NCBI GenBank assembly: GCA_964036195.1
Contig: OZ038454.1
Location: 7,998,001 to 8,062,000 of the forward strand
Direction: 5' to 3'
Length of the DNA stretch: 64,000 nt
Source: Sphaerolaimus hirsutus
Lineage: Eukaryota > Nematoda > Chromadorea > Monhysterida > Sphaerolaimidae
The number at the start of each line of letters is the position of its first letter. Position 1 is the first letter of the stretch. The position numbers and the translations under genes were made by a program. The notes beneath the pieces are model-generated. The model ran no database searches. It was given only the letters and a program-made list of their open reading frames with translations, and was not told where the DNA came from. Below, one piece after another: positions 32,856 to 43,079 of the stretch.

Positions 32856-33869
32856 TCGGTTCGGTGAGGGGTTGTATTTTTTTGCACTTTTTTTCACTTT
32901 TGGCTGTCTTTGGTGGTTGGTGAATGATTATTAAATCATGATTAATCGATTTGTGAGAGCGTGTATGCGTAAAAAAGTGTTTGTCCGTGATAACATGTAA
33001 TAAAAGGTTATAAATATAAATACGAATGGAAAAAAATTGGAAAGTGATCGTTTGAAGTTTTTGTAGCGGACTTTGGTATCTGCGAAAATGCATTACACAA
33101 TCCCGCGATTTAAATCAACACAACTAAATATCGATATAAGTATAAGTGAATTATATAGAAAACAGGAATGCACGTATATCTAATTTGTTCGTTTTCGAAT
33201 TATTGGGGGCAGTATCTGTTTTGAACAGATAGTATGAATTGACCGAGTACGCTTTTGCCTGTAGGTACTGACTCAAAATAATATTCTCAGTACTTATAGT
33301 TCGGACGGTTTAAGAATTTACGGTTTTTAACGGTTATGTAGTTAAATTAGATTTACTAGATTTACTACATTAGCTAAATTTCACTGTCAAGTGTGCAGTC
33401 AGAAAACTACTAGGTATATCACCATGCAGTGTCCAAGTAATTTTTGACTAGCTCTCACGTGCATACAGCCATTTATGTGCAAACAGCCATTGGCATATTT
33501 AAGTTGTAATCGAACAAATAAATAAATACCTAAGATGACTTCATTTGAGCGACATGAATTTGTCATAAACCAGTTGGCCCGCAATTTTTGTGTAAAAAGA
33601 AGTCATTATAAACACACTATTGATCGCTGTGCCATTTATACGCGTCCAAAACGAACCTATAACGCGTTAAGAAAACGCATGAAGTGTCTCGTAAAAACAC
33701 AAATCAAAGGCACAATTTAAATGAACTAGGTAGTTCCAGCTAAAAAACCTAGGTACCTAAATATTTACAATAGCCAATCAAAAACCTTCAAGTTAATAAA
33801 CTGCACCTGAATTCAATCTACCTAAAATAAAATATTTACATCAACCCATCAACCCGTGTCCCAATCATC
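32856..33869. other. Spacer before the M4 peptidase gene
   Basis: AT-rich. A small plus-strand ORF lies at 33535-33720 (separate entry). No inverted-repeat element was recognised in 32900-33500. The sequence just upstream of 33870 probably includes the 5' untranslated region of the peptidase gene. Confidence 0.4.
33535..33720 (+). CDS. Small basic ORF, 61 aa, doubtful
   Basis: Begins MTSFERHEFVINQLARNF and is Lys/Arg/His-rich, ending at TAA. It has no recognisable domain or splice context and sits about 150 bp before the peptidase start, so it may be an upstream ORF in a leader or chance. Confidence 0.2.
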   Translation: MTSFERHEFVINQLARNFCVKRSHYKHTIDRCAIYTRPKRTYNALRKRMKCLVKTQIKGTI

Positions 33870-36800
33870 ATGATCAGCCCTATATCCCAGTCCACGTTGT
33901 TGTCCCTGGCCGTTCTCTTTGCCGCCAGCTCGACCAGCAATGGGCAGCGTTCGATGCGCGTCAAGCGGCAATCAGGTGCCACTCCTGTAAAATGTAAAGC
34001 GTCATGCAAAGTGTCAACAGTCCTGTAAAATGAGTTTTGGAACTTTGCATGACGTTGACATTTTTAGGGGTTTTGAAGTTTCTGAAAGTGCATTTACTTT
34101 AAAAAAAACACTTTAGTACCCACCCAGTAAATGTATTTACATTTCCTCGAAAAAAAAGTTCCCGTAATTACCTTGATGTGGCTTTTTGAAAAGTACCCGA
34201 GTACAGAAAATGTATTTCAGGAATTTTTTATGGGGGTGTAAAAAGGAACTAGGTAAAATGTTATTAATTTACAGAAATGCTCTGACTGAATTTACTGAAC
34301 TGCTCTTTACTACGAATTTCATGAGAATTTCTGATGAAATAATAACCCCCCCCCCTCGAAATACCCCCCACAAAATTTTCACACTGAAAAATAACCCCCC
34401 TGGGAGTATTTCGAGGAAATGTTATGTTTTACCTGTTATGTACATGTTATACCTGCTAAAGTACCTTCTGTACATACTCCATCAAAGAGTACTCGCTTTT
34501 AGTTTATTTTTTCTAACAACTCTGTGATCACCCCCAGACGACAAGCCAGCGGGGGAGCCGGCCGAAGGAAGGCGACAATCGCTGGACGAACTCGAATCTA
34601 TGGAGCACGTGATCGAACTGAGTCTGGACAAGCTGGACGTGGACGCTGACAAGGCCGTGCTGGACATGTTGAGGCAGTTCGTGGAGCAGGCTGATTCGTT
34701 GAACTCTAGTCAGGCGGATGGGTCAGGTGGGTTTTTTTTGGGGGGGGTGGATGGTTGTTGGGGCTAGTGATGTAAAGCCAAGCGCCATGGCGCTTTTCCG
34801 ACGCCAATCGCGCCAGAGCAAAATGGCGCCAAGCGCCATGACGCTTTTTACTCAACGCTAGCGCCAAGCGCCAGTGTCAGGCATTTTGTTCCTGGCGCCG
34901 GGCAAAAATAGCGCCAAGCGCCACGGCGCTTTTCAGGGGCATGGCGACAAGCGCCAATAGCGCCACAGCTTGATAGCGCCATGGCGCTTTCAAATCACTA
35001 GTTGGGGCTGCGGCCACACGCAATAGTTTACTATTAGACAGAGTTCAAAAAAATTTGCAAATTCCTAAATCTGCTTTGAGTGCATTTGAGTTCACTGGAA
35101 TGAGCTGTTTGTAAACTACTATTGACATGAATTGAAAATGATTATTTTCGGTAAGCTCAAATGTGTTCAACGCTCAATATTGAGTCTTTTTTATTTCTGT
35201 AGTAGACTAGTGCGTGAAGGCACGTTGTTGCTGATTTTTTTATTTTTTGCCCTTTGTTGTCTTTGATATTTTCGGTCCTTGCCTCTCCGCACAGTTAATT
35301 ATGATGTTTTAATTATCCATCAGGCCTGCTTTTCAGTAAATTTATGCTGGGTGGCGGCTTCTGCTGCTTGACAATGATTTGTGGTGGACACAATGGTGAT
35401 GAAAATCACATTCGAATCACGGACAATGATTGCATGGTAGAAATCGCCTAAATTGTCTGCTGATCCGCAGCTCAACAGCTTGTATCGACCACAAAAAAAT
35501 TATCTGCCATATTTACAACATCACATACCATTGAAAAATATTTTTTATTTAAAAATTATCTTTTTTGAATGGGCCGTTTTAAATATTACTTGTCTTTGTC
35601 TGTGCATATTGTCGTATTTATGTCAGCAATGTATGGGTCCACTTTTTATTCTATTTTTCAGGCAATACACTAACGAAAGGTATAAAAACAGTCGGAATAG
35701 GTAATAGAGAAAATGAAGTGTTGAGAGCCAATCAGCTTTTCAAGGGTATCAAAGTATTTGGTGGTCAAGTGATTAGGTCAAAATATGCTGGAGGCACATT
35801 CAAATTGAAAGATAAAAATACAAAAGTTGAGGAAAGCACCACCGTTGATGAGGGTGAAAATTTGGTAACTTTTCATTTTTGTTACCGTTTTTCCTCGAAA
35901 TATCCCCTTCGAAATACCCCCTAAAAATATACACTAAGACTTCCTAAAAAGCCCCTCGAAATATTCTGCCCCCAAATATACTGTATGAAATCGTATATGA
36001 CAAATGCTGCGGTTTGTGATCCAGGAAATGCAGAACACACGTTCAAAACAATGACTGCGTTACGTTAGAACAGGGTTTTTACTGTCTACGTACTGATATA
36101 GGTCTATAGACTCTTATACATGGCGGTTTTTGTTGCCATTCTTGACGTCTGTGTACATTACAAGCAACAATTTAGTTCTGGGATTTCAAAAGATTTCTGG
36201 CGAAATAATAAACCCGCTCGTTTACCCCCCTCAAAATTTCTAACCCGAAAAAAACCCTGGGGGTAATTCAAGGAAATACAGTTTATTTTTGTCCACTTAA
36301 TTTTGCAAAGTTTCCAGTTCTGCCTTCACATTTTACATTTTCTCCAGAGTGGTACATTTGTGAATGGCTATGACAAGCAGTTTCCTGACATCACTGAAGA
36401 AAATGTGCGCAAAATCGATGATATTATTGTGCCAAAGGCAATGGCCTTCATTACTTATGATCACCTTGGTCCCAAACAGACAGCATTCACTGAAGGAGAA
36501 GTTGTATTGTACAAAGTTCCAGGCACCAATAAAGGAGGGGTCTGTATTTGAATGATATCTCATCCTATTATATTCACTTTATGTACCTATTAATATTTCA
36601 CTCCATTTTTGCAGTTGATGGCACATGTGTGGATGCGAGATTTCGATCTAGATGGTGTATCCAAAAAAGGAATGTATGAGCCACACATGTTTGTTGATTT
36701 AGACAATTTCATTGTGGAGGAATGGGACCATGTACCTACACTATTTCCACATGGACAAGATGTTGGCGGCACTCATTTGTTGCAACGCAATAGGAGGTCA

Positions 36801-39800
36801 GGTATGATGAACTATTTCTGTAATTTTCTCTGAAGCTAAGTCAATTTCATTTTTTATTTAACACAACAGATAGCAAATGCGTTGATGGTGCGAAGTGCAT
36901 GCTGAGTGCTAAATGGAATGGCTTTGATTCAAGCAAAGTTGATTTTGACCACCCAGAGTTTGCACTGCCTGAGGAATTGCTTGCAGCTGAGTTAGAAGTT
37001 CAAACAGGTAAGTATGCACTGGTTAGGGTGTCAAAAATTTTTTATGGAAAACGGAAAGGGTAAAATTTGAAAGCTGCTGGAAAATGGAAAGGGTAAAAAA
37101 TTTATCAGCCGGAAAACGGACAACAGAAAGGGTAAAAAAAATTCATCAGCCGGAAAACGGAAAACAGAAGGGGTAAAAAATTTCAGCTGCCGGAAAATGG
37201 AAAGGGTAAAACTTTTCAGCCCATGAAAAAGGAAAACAGAAAGGGTGAAAATTTTCCTCCGGAAAAACGGAAAGTTGACACCCTAGCACTGGTGCCAACT
37301 AAATTCTTTTTTTAACTAAAAAATGCAAAAATTTCAGATTCACCCTACAAAATGAAAGGGGTGGGTCCAGGAGGAAACCATAAATCAGGAAAGTATGAGT
37401 ATGGTGTTGATTATTCACCATTTATTGTGAGTAAAATTCAGGTTTCTTTGATAAACACTTTTTTCCATCAGAAACTCTTACATTTTTCCATGCATAGGTA
37501 AAGGAAATAGAAGATGGCAAATGTTTACTGGCTTCAGAAGAAGTCTTTGTAGTTGATGGAAAGAACTTTTTTGGTGGTTTCACCAAACAAAAACCAGATG
37601 AGGCATTTTCCTTTGATTGCTACAGACAAGATGGTGATGCTAGGTTGGATGAAGGATCCCACAGTCAATTGAATGATGCCATGAAAATGGGTGCAATTGT
37701 AGTGAAAACACTGACAAACTGGTGAGTTACATTTATATTAATTTGCTTAATAGGTATTTTGTTAATGTCAAATACCATATAAATATCAAATATAATTGTG
37801 ACCAAAACACAAAAGTTTTTGTCCAAATTTGAATTTGATATGCAATGTAAACTGATGCATGCAGTGAACTAATGTGAACATAATACAATTTTATTTTTGA
37901 AGGTATAAGGATTTGCACCACATACTGCGTGACCTGCTGCCCATGCGAATTGCTGTTCATGTCGGCAAAACTGACAGGGGTAGGGGCTTGAATGCAATTT
38001 ATAGCAAAGACACCGTCCAGATGTATGATGGTTGGTGAGATTTATTGCAGAGCAGCAGCAGCTACATAAATACATACATTTCAATTTTCCAATTCTGATT
38101 TCCGTGATATCCTACCTAGGTGGATTCAATGAACAGCTAAATGAAACATGGTATGGAACTGTGTCAATTGATCTAATTGCTCATGAAATAGGCCACGCCA
38201 TTGTAGAGAAAACATCAAACCTGTTTTATCAGGGTGAAGCGGGTTGTATTGTAGAGGCATTTGCCGATGCAGCTGGCATGGCTGTTTTAAGGGCGTCAAT
38301 GCCCCATGCCAATGTACAGCCTGGTGGTGATTTTCCATGGAATATCGGAGCTTTTATCAGCAAACGTGGCTTCATAAGGTGCATGGATGACCCCACCTGC
38401 GATGGTATGAGTGTGGACAATTATCCGAGATATTTGAAGGAGTTCAAGGGCAAGATCGCAGATGTTCACAGATGCAGCGGGATTTTCAATAAGGTTAATA
38501 AGGTTCAATTCCCCATGATGACAAGTGACAAGAAGACAAGACAGTGGATAAGTCATAAGACAATTTGTAAATGAATATTAAGTGAAGAGTGAAGTAAAGT
38601 TAAGTGAAGAGATAAGTTTGTTTGTAAGTTTGAAGGATCTAAATGATGCCATGCCATGGCGCCATCCGCGCTTGGCATCCTTTTTCTGTGGAATATAAAC
38701 AACCTGAATATAATAAAAAAACTTCATTTGTGCCTCATAATATTTAATCGATGAACAATGGAAGTAGATAAATAATGAATTTTTATTCACTGTGGTTCGC
38801 AGGAAATAATTTACATAAAACGATTTCACATCTTTTTCAGTGGCAGCCCTTGACACCCAGCATTTTTGTTGGATGGTGTCTGGCACTATTTTTCTTAATA
38901 GTGATCCTGGCTCTTGGCTTCCCTTTCTCTGTCACTTTTCCATTACTCGTTGCAGCTTATTGGAAAAGTGATGAAAAAGTGAATGTTATTTTTCTTATAA
39001 TCCACAACTTAACCTCATGATTTTCTTGTCATTTACAAATTTTCTGATCAGGTGTCATCTTTCTTGTCACCTGCCAACCTGTGGTGAAGTTGGGACCAGA
39101 TGTCATGTAGGTATTTCTCAGACTGCAGATTAATTATGTATACGTATCCAACACTGTAGGTGTTTTACTTGGCCTCAATAAAATTGCCAAAGGATCTCTG
39201 GGATGCATTTGATGTCTTTTACTTGGCAAATATTTACCACTGGACACAAGGAACAACAATGCTACAGGTACACATTTTCATATTTTTTGACAAATGCACC
39301 TGATAATGGCCCCACACATAAATACTAGTTGACATCAACAACAAATAATTGTTGTTAAATGTATTTACATTTGCTCGATGAATACAGATACTCGAGTACT
39401 GCGTAAATACGTTTATGTTTCCTTGTCAAAAAATACCGGTACTCATTCACTCACATACTTTTTGAAAGTACGCGAGTACAGAAAACGTATTTTAAACAGG
39501 CTTTTTATAGGCTTCTTCAGGGAAATCCAAAAAGGAGAGAAATGCTAAAAATATGGACAAAATAGCATAAGAAGAATAGGCATAAACACATTGACTACTG
39601 AATTTGATGGTGAAAAGTTTGAAAATTAGTGATTTTGAGCGAAAATTTCTCAAAACTACCCCCTTTTACGTTTTCCAGTGACAAAAGTAATTTCATCACA
39701 TTTACTCTTGAGTAAAAGTAAAAAATAAATGCTTTACTTTTTCTGTACTCACCTGTGAGTAAAAAATAAATACTTCATATATACTTTCCAAAATTTTAGT

Positions 39801-40139
39801 ACTTTTAACAACTCTGCAACAAATGTCAACTGGTACCTATCCCAATTCCAAGCTTGCATTTGAACGTCATATGTTGGCTTGTCAGCAAACTTAGAATTGG
39901 GATTGGAACCAGTTGACATTTGGTGTCTATGTCAACTAGTATGTGTGTGCCCAATTAATACACATTTTTTACAGGCTGCAGAAGGAATTCTAGCTACCAT
40001 CACTAATATGAATTATGGGAGATACCTCAATTATAAGTATAACATGGACCACCAAGTATTTGTGGACGCCTTCAAAGGTGTTGGTATTATATGCTCCGAA
40101 AGTGGAAATTCATTCTACACCTGTGCTGCTGAAGAGTAA
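33870..40139 (+). CDS. Secreted thermolysin-family (M4) zinc metallopeptidase
   Basis: Twelve exons with consistent phases join to 700 codons plus TAA: 33870-33975, 34538-34726, 35662-35864, 36348-36539, 36615-36801, 36870-37007, 37338-37426, 37498-37721, 37903-38030, 38120-38493, 39160-39267 and 39975-40139. Order: signal peptide (LLSLAVLFAAS) then a dibasic VKRQ; acidic helical linker; FTP-type propeptide (LFKGIKVFGGQVI); catalytic domain. HEIGH is at about residues 507-511. The third zinc ligand Glu in CIVEAFAD is about residue 531, exactly 20 after the second His, as in thermolysin. DVHRCSGIFNKVFYLAS matches the transition-state His block, and AAEGILATITNMNYG the C-terminal helices. All active-site residues appear intact, so a secreted zymogen endopeptidase is likely. 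Griselysin is a comparable animal M4 enzyme. Exons 3-12 are AT-rich, unlike exons 1-2 and neighbouring genes. Confidence 0.92.
34105..34525. repeat. Composite GTTGTTAAAA-type element with a CCGTATTT-family insert
   Basis: Words such as 'gtacccgagtacagaaaatg' at the left and 'tttctaacaactctg' at the right belong to the GTTGTTAAAA family. Inside, 34333-34423 is 'taataaccccccccctcgaaatac...gggagtatttcgaggaaat' of the CCGTATTT family. It lies in intron 1 of the M4 gene. Confidence 0.55.
34757..35008. mobile_element. hAT-like non-autonomous element filled with GCGCCATGGCGC words
   Basis: Left end TAGTGATGTAAAG (34765) and right end CTTTCAAATCACTA (ending 35000) are inverted. They are flanked by exact 8-bp duplications GTTGGGGC (34757-34764 and 35001-35008). 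The interior of about 210 bp is repeated palindromic 'gcgccaagcgccatggcgc'. No ORF. It lies in intron 2 of the M4 gene. Confidence 0.92.
35012..35175. repeat. TAAATCTGTTTTGAGCA-family inverted repeat
   Basis: 'aaattcctaaatctgctttgagtgcatttgag' at the left faces 'ctcaaatgtgttcaacgctc' at the right, with 'aactactattgac' between. Relatives: 40925-41122, 43240-43440, 53525-53690 and 60190-60330. Confidence 0.6.
35884..36285. repeat. CCGTATTTCCTCGAA-family element, intron 3 of the M4 gene
   Basis: Starts 'accgtttttcctcgaaatat' and ends 'gggtaattcaaggaaataca'. The body contains 'gaacacacgttcaaaac', shared with 18100-18495 and 61318-61659, so it is an older copy of that subfamily. Confidence 0.7.
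37016..37293. mobile_element. hAT-like non-autonomous element with GGAAAACGGAAAGGGTAAAA array
   Basis: TAGGGTGTCAA (37024) pairs with TTGACACCCTA (ending 37285). Exact 8-bp duplications GCACTGGT flank it (37016-37023 and 37286-37293). The interior is about six tandem, same-direction units of 'ccggaaaacggaaaacagaaagggtaaaa'. It sits only 16 bases after the donor of the CAAACAG|GTAAGT exon of the M4 gene. Confidence 0.93.
39345..39820. repeat. GTTGTTAAA-type element, intron 11 of the M4 gene
   Basis: 'attgttgttaaatgtattta' at the left and 'tagtacttttaacaactctg' at the right enclose paired 'gagtaaaagtaaaaaataaatac' words and the family middle. It is larger than the 24122-24333 copy. Confidence 0.7.
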
Positions 40140-40924
40140 TTTTATTACACATATTTTTATTTTTTTTATCAACTTGTGACATGAAACTGCCAAAGGTCAG
40201 GTGAAGTAGATGGAAGAAACTTTGACCCAACTAACAAAGAAAAGTTTGATAGCAAATCAAATTTTATCTTGAAACTCAAAATTTTCCATTTTGATTGCCC
40301 TTTCTATTTATAATTGAAATTGCCTATATGATTTTTCTTCAGCATTTATTTTCTATGAAACTTTCAATGAAACTTTATGAGACTTATAGGTAATTATAAA
40401 ATTTTATATTAAAAAACAACAACATAATATTTAGGGAAATAGATAAACATACTGTTTTGATCTGCACGCAATTTGTTCTTGTTTGTACATAATTGCCTAT
40501 TGTTGTTAGCATTTCATAAAATCTAGTAAAAGTTCATGTTTATGCTCATAATTGTTGATCAGTAAATGTTTTTATGTGATCCTAATTCCTAGTAGTGAGG
40601 CTTACTATACTTTCATACAACTGAAGTCAATATAGAACTTTTGACAAAATTTATGCTGAAATGATCATTACATTACCATTAATTACCATTACATTTCTAT
40701 TGCATGTGTAGAATTTTAACATGAATTTGTATTGTGGCAAAAGACTTGGTTCGTGAATGACGCTCTCCCTTCGCGCATTACGAAAATATTAGGTAAAATG
40801 ACTACGCTATACCTTGTCCCAGCACCAAAAAAAACTTCTCCCACAAAGAGATCTACAGCAGCGCAAAAATGTTTTCAGTTGGGGCAAAATGCCATCGCAG
40901 CACATGTATAATTAAGGCCCTTTT

Positions 40925-41122
40925 AGTGGCCACACACACCAGTACAGTACTCCATCGAAATTTCGGAAACTCCTAAATCTGTTTTGAGCAATTTGAGTTT
41001 ACCAGAATGAAATGATTCTTGATTACCTTCAACAGTAGTTGACAGGCTGCTCATTCTAGTCAACTCAAATGTGCTCAAAACAGATTTATCGGTTCCCAAA
41101 TTTTGGTGGTGTACTTAGTGTG
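40925..41122. repeat. TAAATCTGTTTTGAGCA inverted-repeat element, best-preserved copy
   Basis: 'cctaaatctgttttgagcaa' at the left faces 'ctcaaaacagatttatcgg' at the right. Outer 'cacacaccagtacagtac' and 'gtggtgtacttagtgtg' are also roughly complementary, and 'acagtagttgac' is central. Confidence 0.75.
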
Positions 41123-41619
41123 CGCAGCGCCATAGCGACTCTAAATATGTTAGGCGCCACAACTACAAGACAGCAAGACAAGATATGGTCGATGCCGCTT
41201 AGATTCCCGTCAGATAAAGTCTAATTCCTTCTTTAGTGTGTCTGGTGGAGATTTTAAATGTCACCTGCGCAGTAACTTTTGTTTTTCAGGTTGTATTATT
41301 TTTGACTAGAACTAAAATGCTGAAATTCATGTACCTAGTTGAATTGATGGTGCTCGTATCATCATCACGTGATATATTGACAAAAAAGGTAATGCATTAT
41401 GACAAATTATAAGGAATATGATCATTTCAACGCCATCAAACTAAAAAAATTGCACCAATGTACTTGTAGTGCATCGTAAACAGATGTTTTTGACGCGACG
41501 GAAAATCCCAAACTAATTTTTGTCACATTTCGGCATTATTTACTACGAAACGTTTTCTAACATTAATTCAATCTGAACACAAAATCGCATCTAAATTTTA
41601 TGTAAACGACAGAGTTGTT

Positions 41620-42471
41620 AGAATTACTGAACTTTTTTAAAAGTATATGTAAACGTAAGGTATTTTTTTTTTACTCACCACAAAGTATAGAAAACGTAAA
41701 TTACTTTTTTTTTACTCGTACGTACGCGTAAAGCGGGAATTAGAGCTCAGCGTCGATTCGACGTGAAATGATGACGTGAAATGTTGTCGTGAAATTAATT
41801 ACACGAATGTGGATCATGCTACGGGTCTACAATTTTCTAAGGATAATATATGAATCAATACCTTAATCGTGTCCAATACTGAGTGTTATCAGCCACAACT
41901 AGAGCGAATTGAAAAATTCAATTTTTATCATTTCACGTCATCATTTCACGTCGAATCGACGCTGAGCTCTAATTCCGGCCTAAATGTGGGTACTTTTTTG
42001 TGAGTGTAGAAACGACTACTTTTCTTCATAGAATGTGTAAAAGTGGGCACTTTTTCATACGTGTACATCACAACGTATGTTTTTCTATAAGCAAATGACG
42101 GATTATATAGTTTTCAAGGTCTCTTTTTTCTAGGAGATAAAACTCATCGTTCTCCCGACTCGTTTACCACATCCATTGTCTCCACAACCATTTCGACATG
42201 GTTGCGAATTTTGAAATTTTTAAAGGCACTACCCCCACATATCTAAAAAATGCAATGGAACCACTTCTGTAAATACATAGCAGTGTAGTTATTTTATAAA
42301 TATGTCCCACATTGAACTTTCATAAATACATTTTCCGTACGCGTACGCTTTGAAAGTGTACGCGTACAAGTGCGTACGGTATTTTTTTGAAAAGTATATG
42401 TAAATGTATTTACCGCGTACTCGCGTACGCGTATTTTTCGAGTAAACGTACGTACCTTTTAACAACTCTGG
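41620..42471. repeat. GTTGTTAAA element split by a second foldback (41737-41983)
   Basis: The outer left 'agttgttagaattactgaac' and outer right 'gtaccttttaacaactctgg' belong to one GTTGTTAAA element. Inside, 41737-41983 is an independent foldback with a 45-bp near-perfect arm beginning GGAATTAGAGCTCAGCGTCG, with GACGTGAAATGATGACGTGA within it. Confidence 0.8.
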
Positions 42472-42667
42472 TAAACGAGCATTCAACAAATCCCTAGCAG
42501 TCATGTAAAATAAATACCGCAAGAAAACATTTTACACCGGTGACTTCAAAAGTGCTTATCACCTGGCCGCGATCGAAAGTTCATTAATCATTCCGGCTGT
42601 ATCAAAAATGCACTCCCGTAGATCAATATTTATTGCAAACGGTAAATATTTATTGCCCACTTGTGGG

Positions 42668-42839
42668 CAGTCTCAGACCCTGTAACATATCAAATGTCAT
42701 ACAAAGTGTCAAGAGTCATGTAAAATGCCCTGCAAAATGGCAACCGAGTTGCCATTTTGCGGGGCATTTTACATGACTTTTGACACTTTGCATGACATTT
42801 GACATTTTACAGGGCATTTGACAGGGTCTGGGACTGTCA
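42668..42839. repeat. TGTCATG-family foldback, well-preserved copy
   Basis: 'agtctcagaccctgtaa' at the left and 'acagggtctgggact' at the right. Between lie 'caaatgtcatacaaagtgtc' / 'gacactttgcatgacatttg' and a central 'ttgccattttgc' palindrome. Other copies: 9533-9699, 16903-17042, 27556-27663, 28482-28637, 33978-34075, 49312-49488, 50040-50215, 59517-59690. Confidence 0.85.
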
Positions 42840-43079
42840 CTTGGTAATCTTTTTTCCTCATTTCGGTTTACTAAATACTACCTATTCAGCGTGTGCAAAT
42901 GTGGCCAAGTGGAAAATGCGGTGCCACAAAGATTAAATACCTATAACCAGATCTAATCTTGTTCATGATGTGTAGAAACGTGGGGTGGATGTTTTTCTGT
43001 TGAATAACAGTTGTACGCAAGTTTTTTAGCCATTAAAAAGATGGATTGACCCTCTTTTAATATTTAGAATTTTTTGACC

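Larger units (their letters stand above)
40140..43079. other. Intergenic region between the M4 peptidase and Mesh genes
   Basis: 40140-40900 is plain AT-rich DNA, probably 3' untranslated sequence at its start. 40925-41122, 41620-42471 and 42668-42839 are inverted-repeat elements. No exon could be supported. Confidence 0.5.

Noticed and set aside
38507-38520. GGTTCAATTCC resembling a tRNA B box
   Set aside because: No acceptor stem or D-arm around it; it lies right after an M4 exon.
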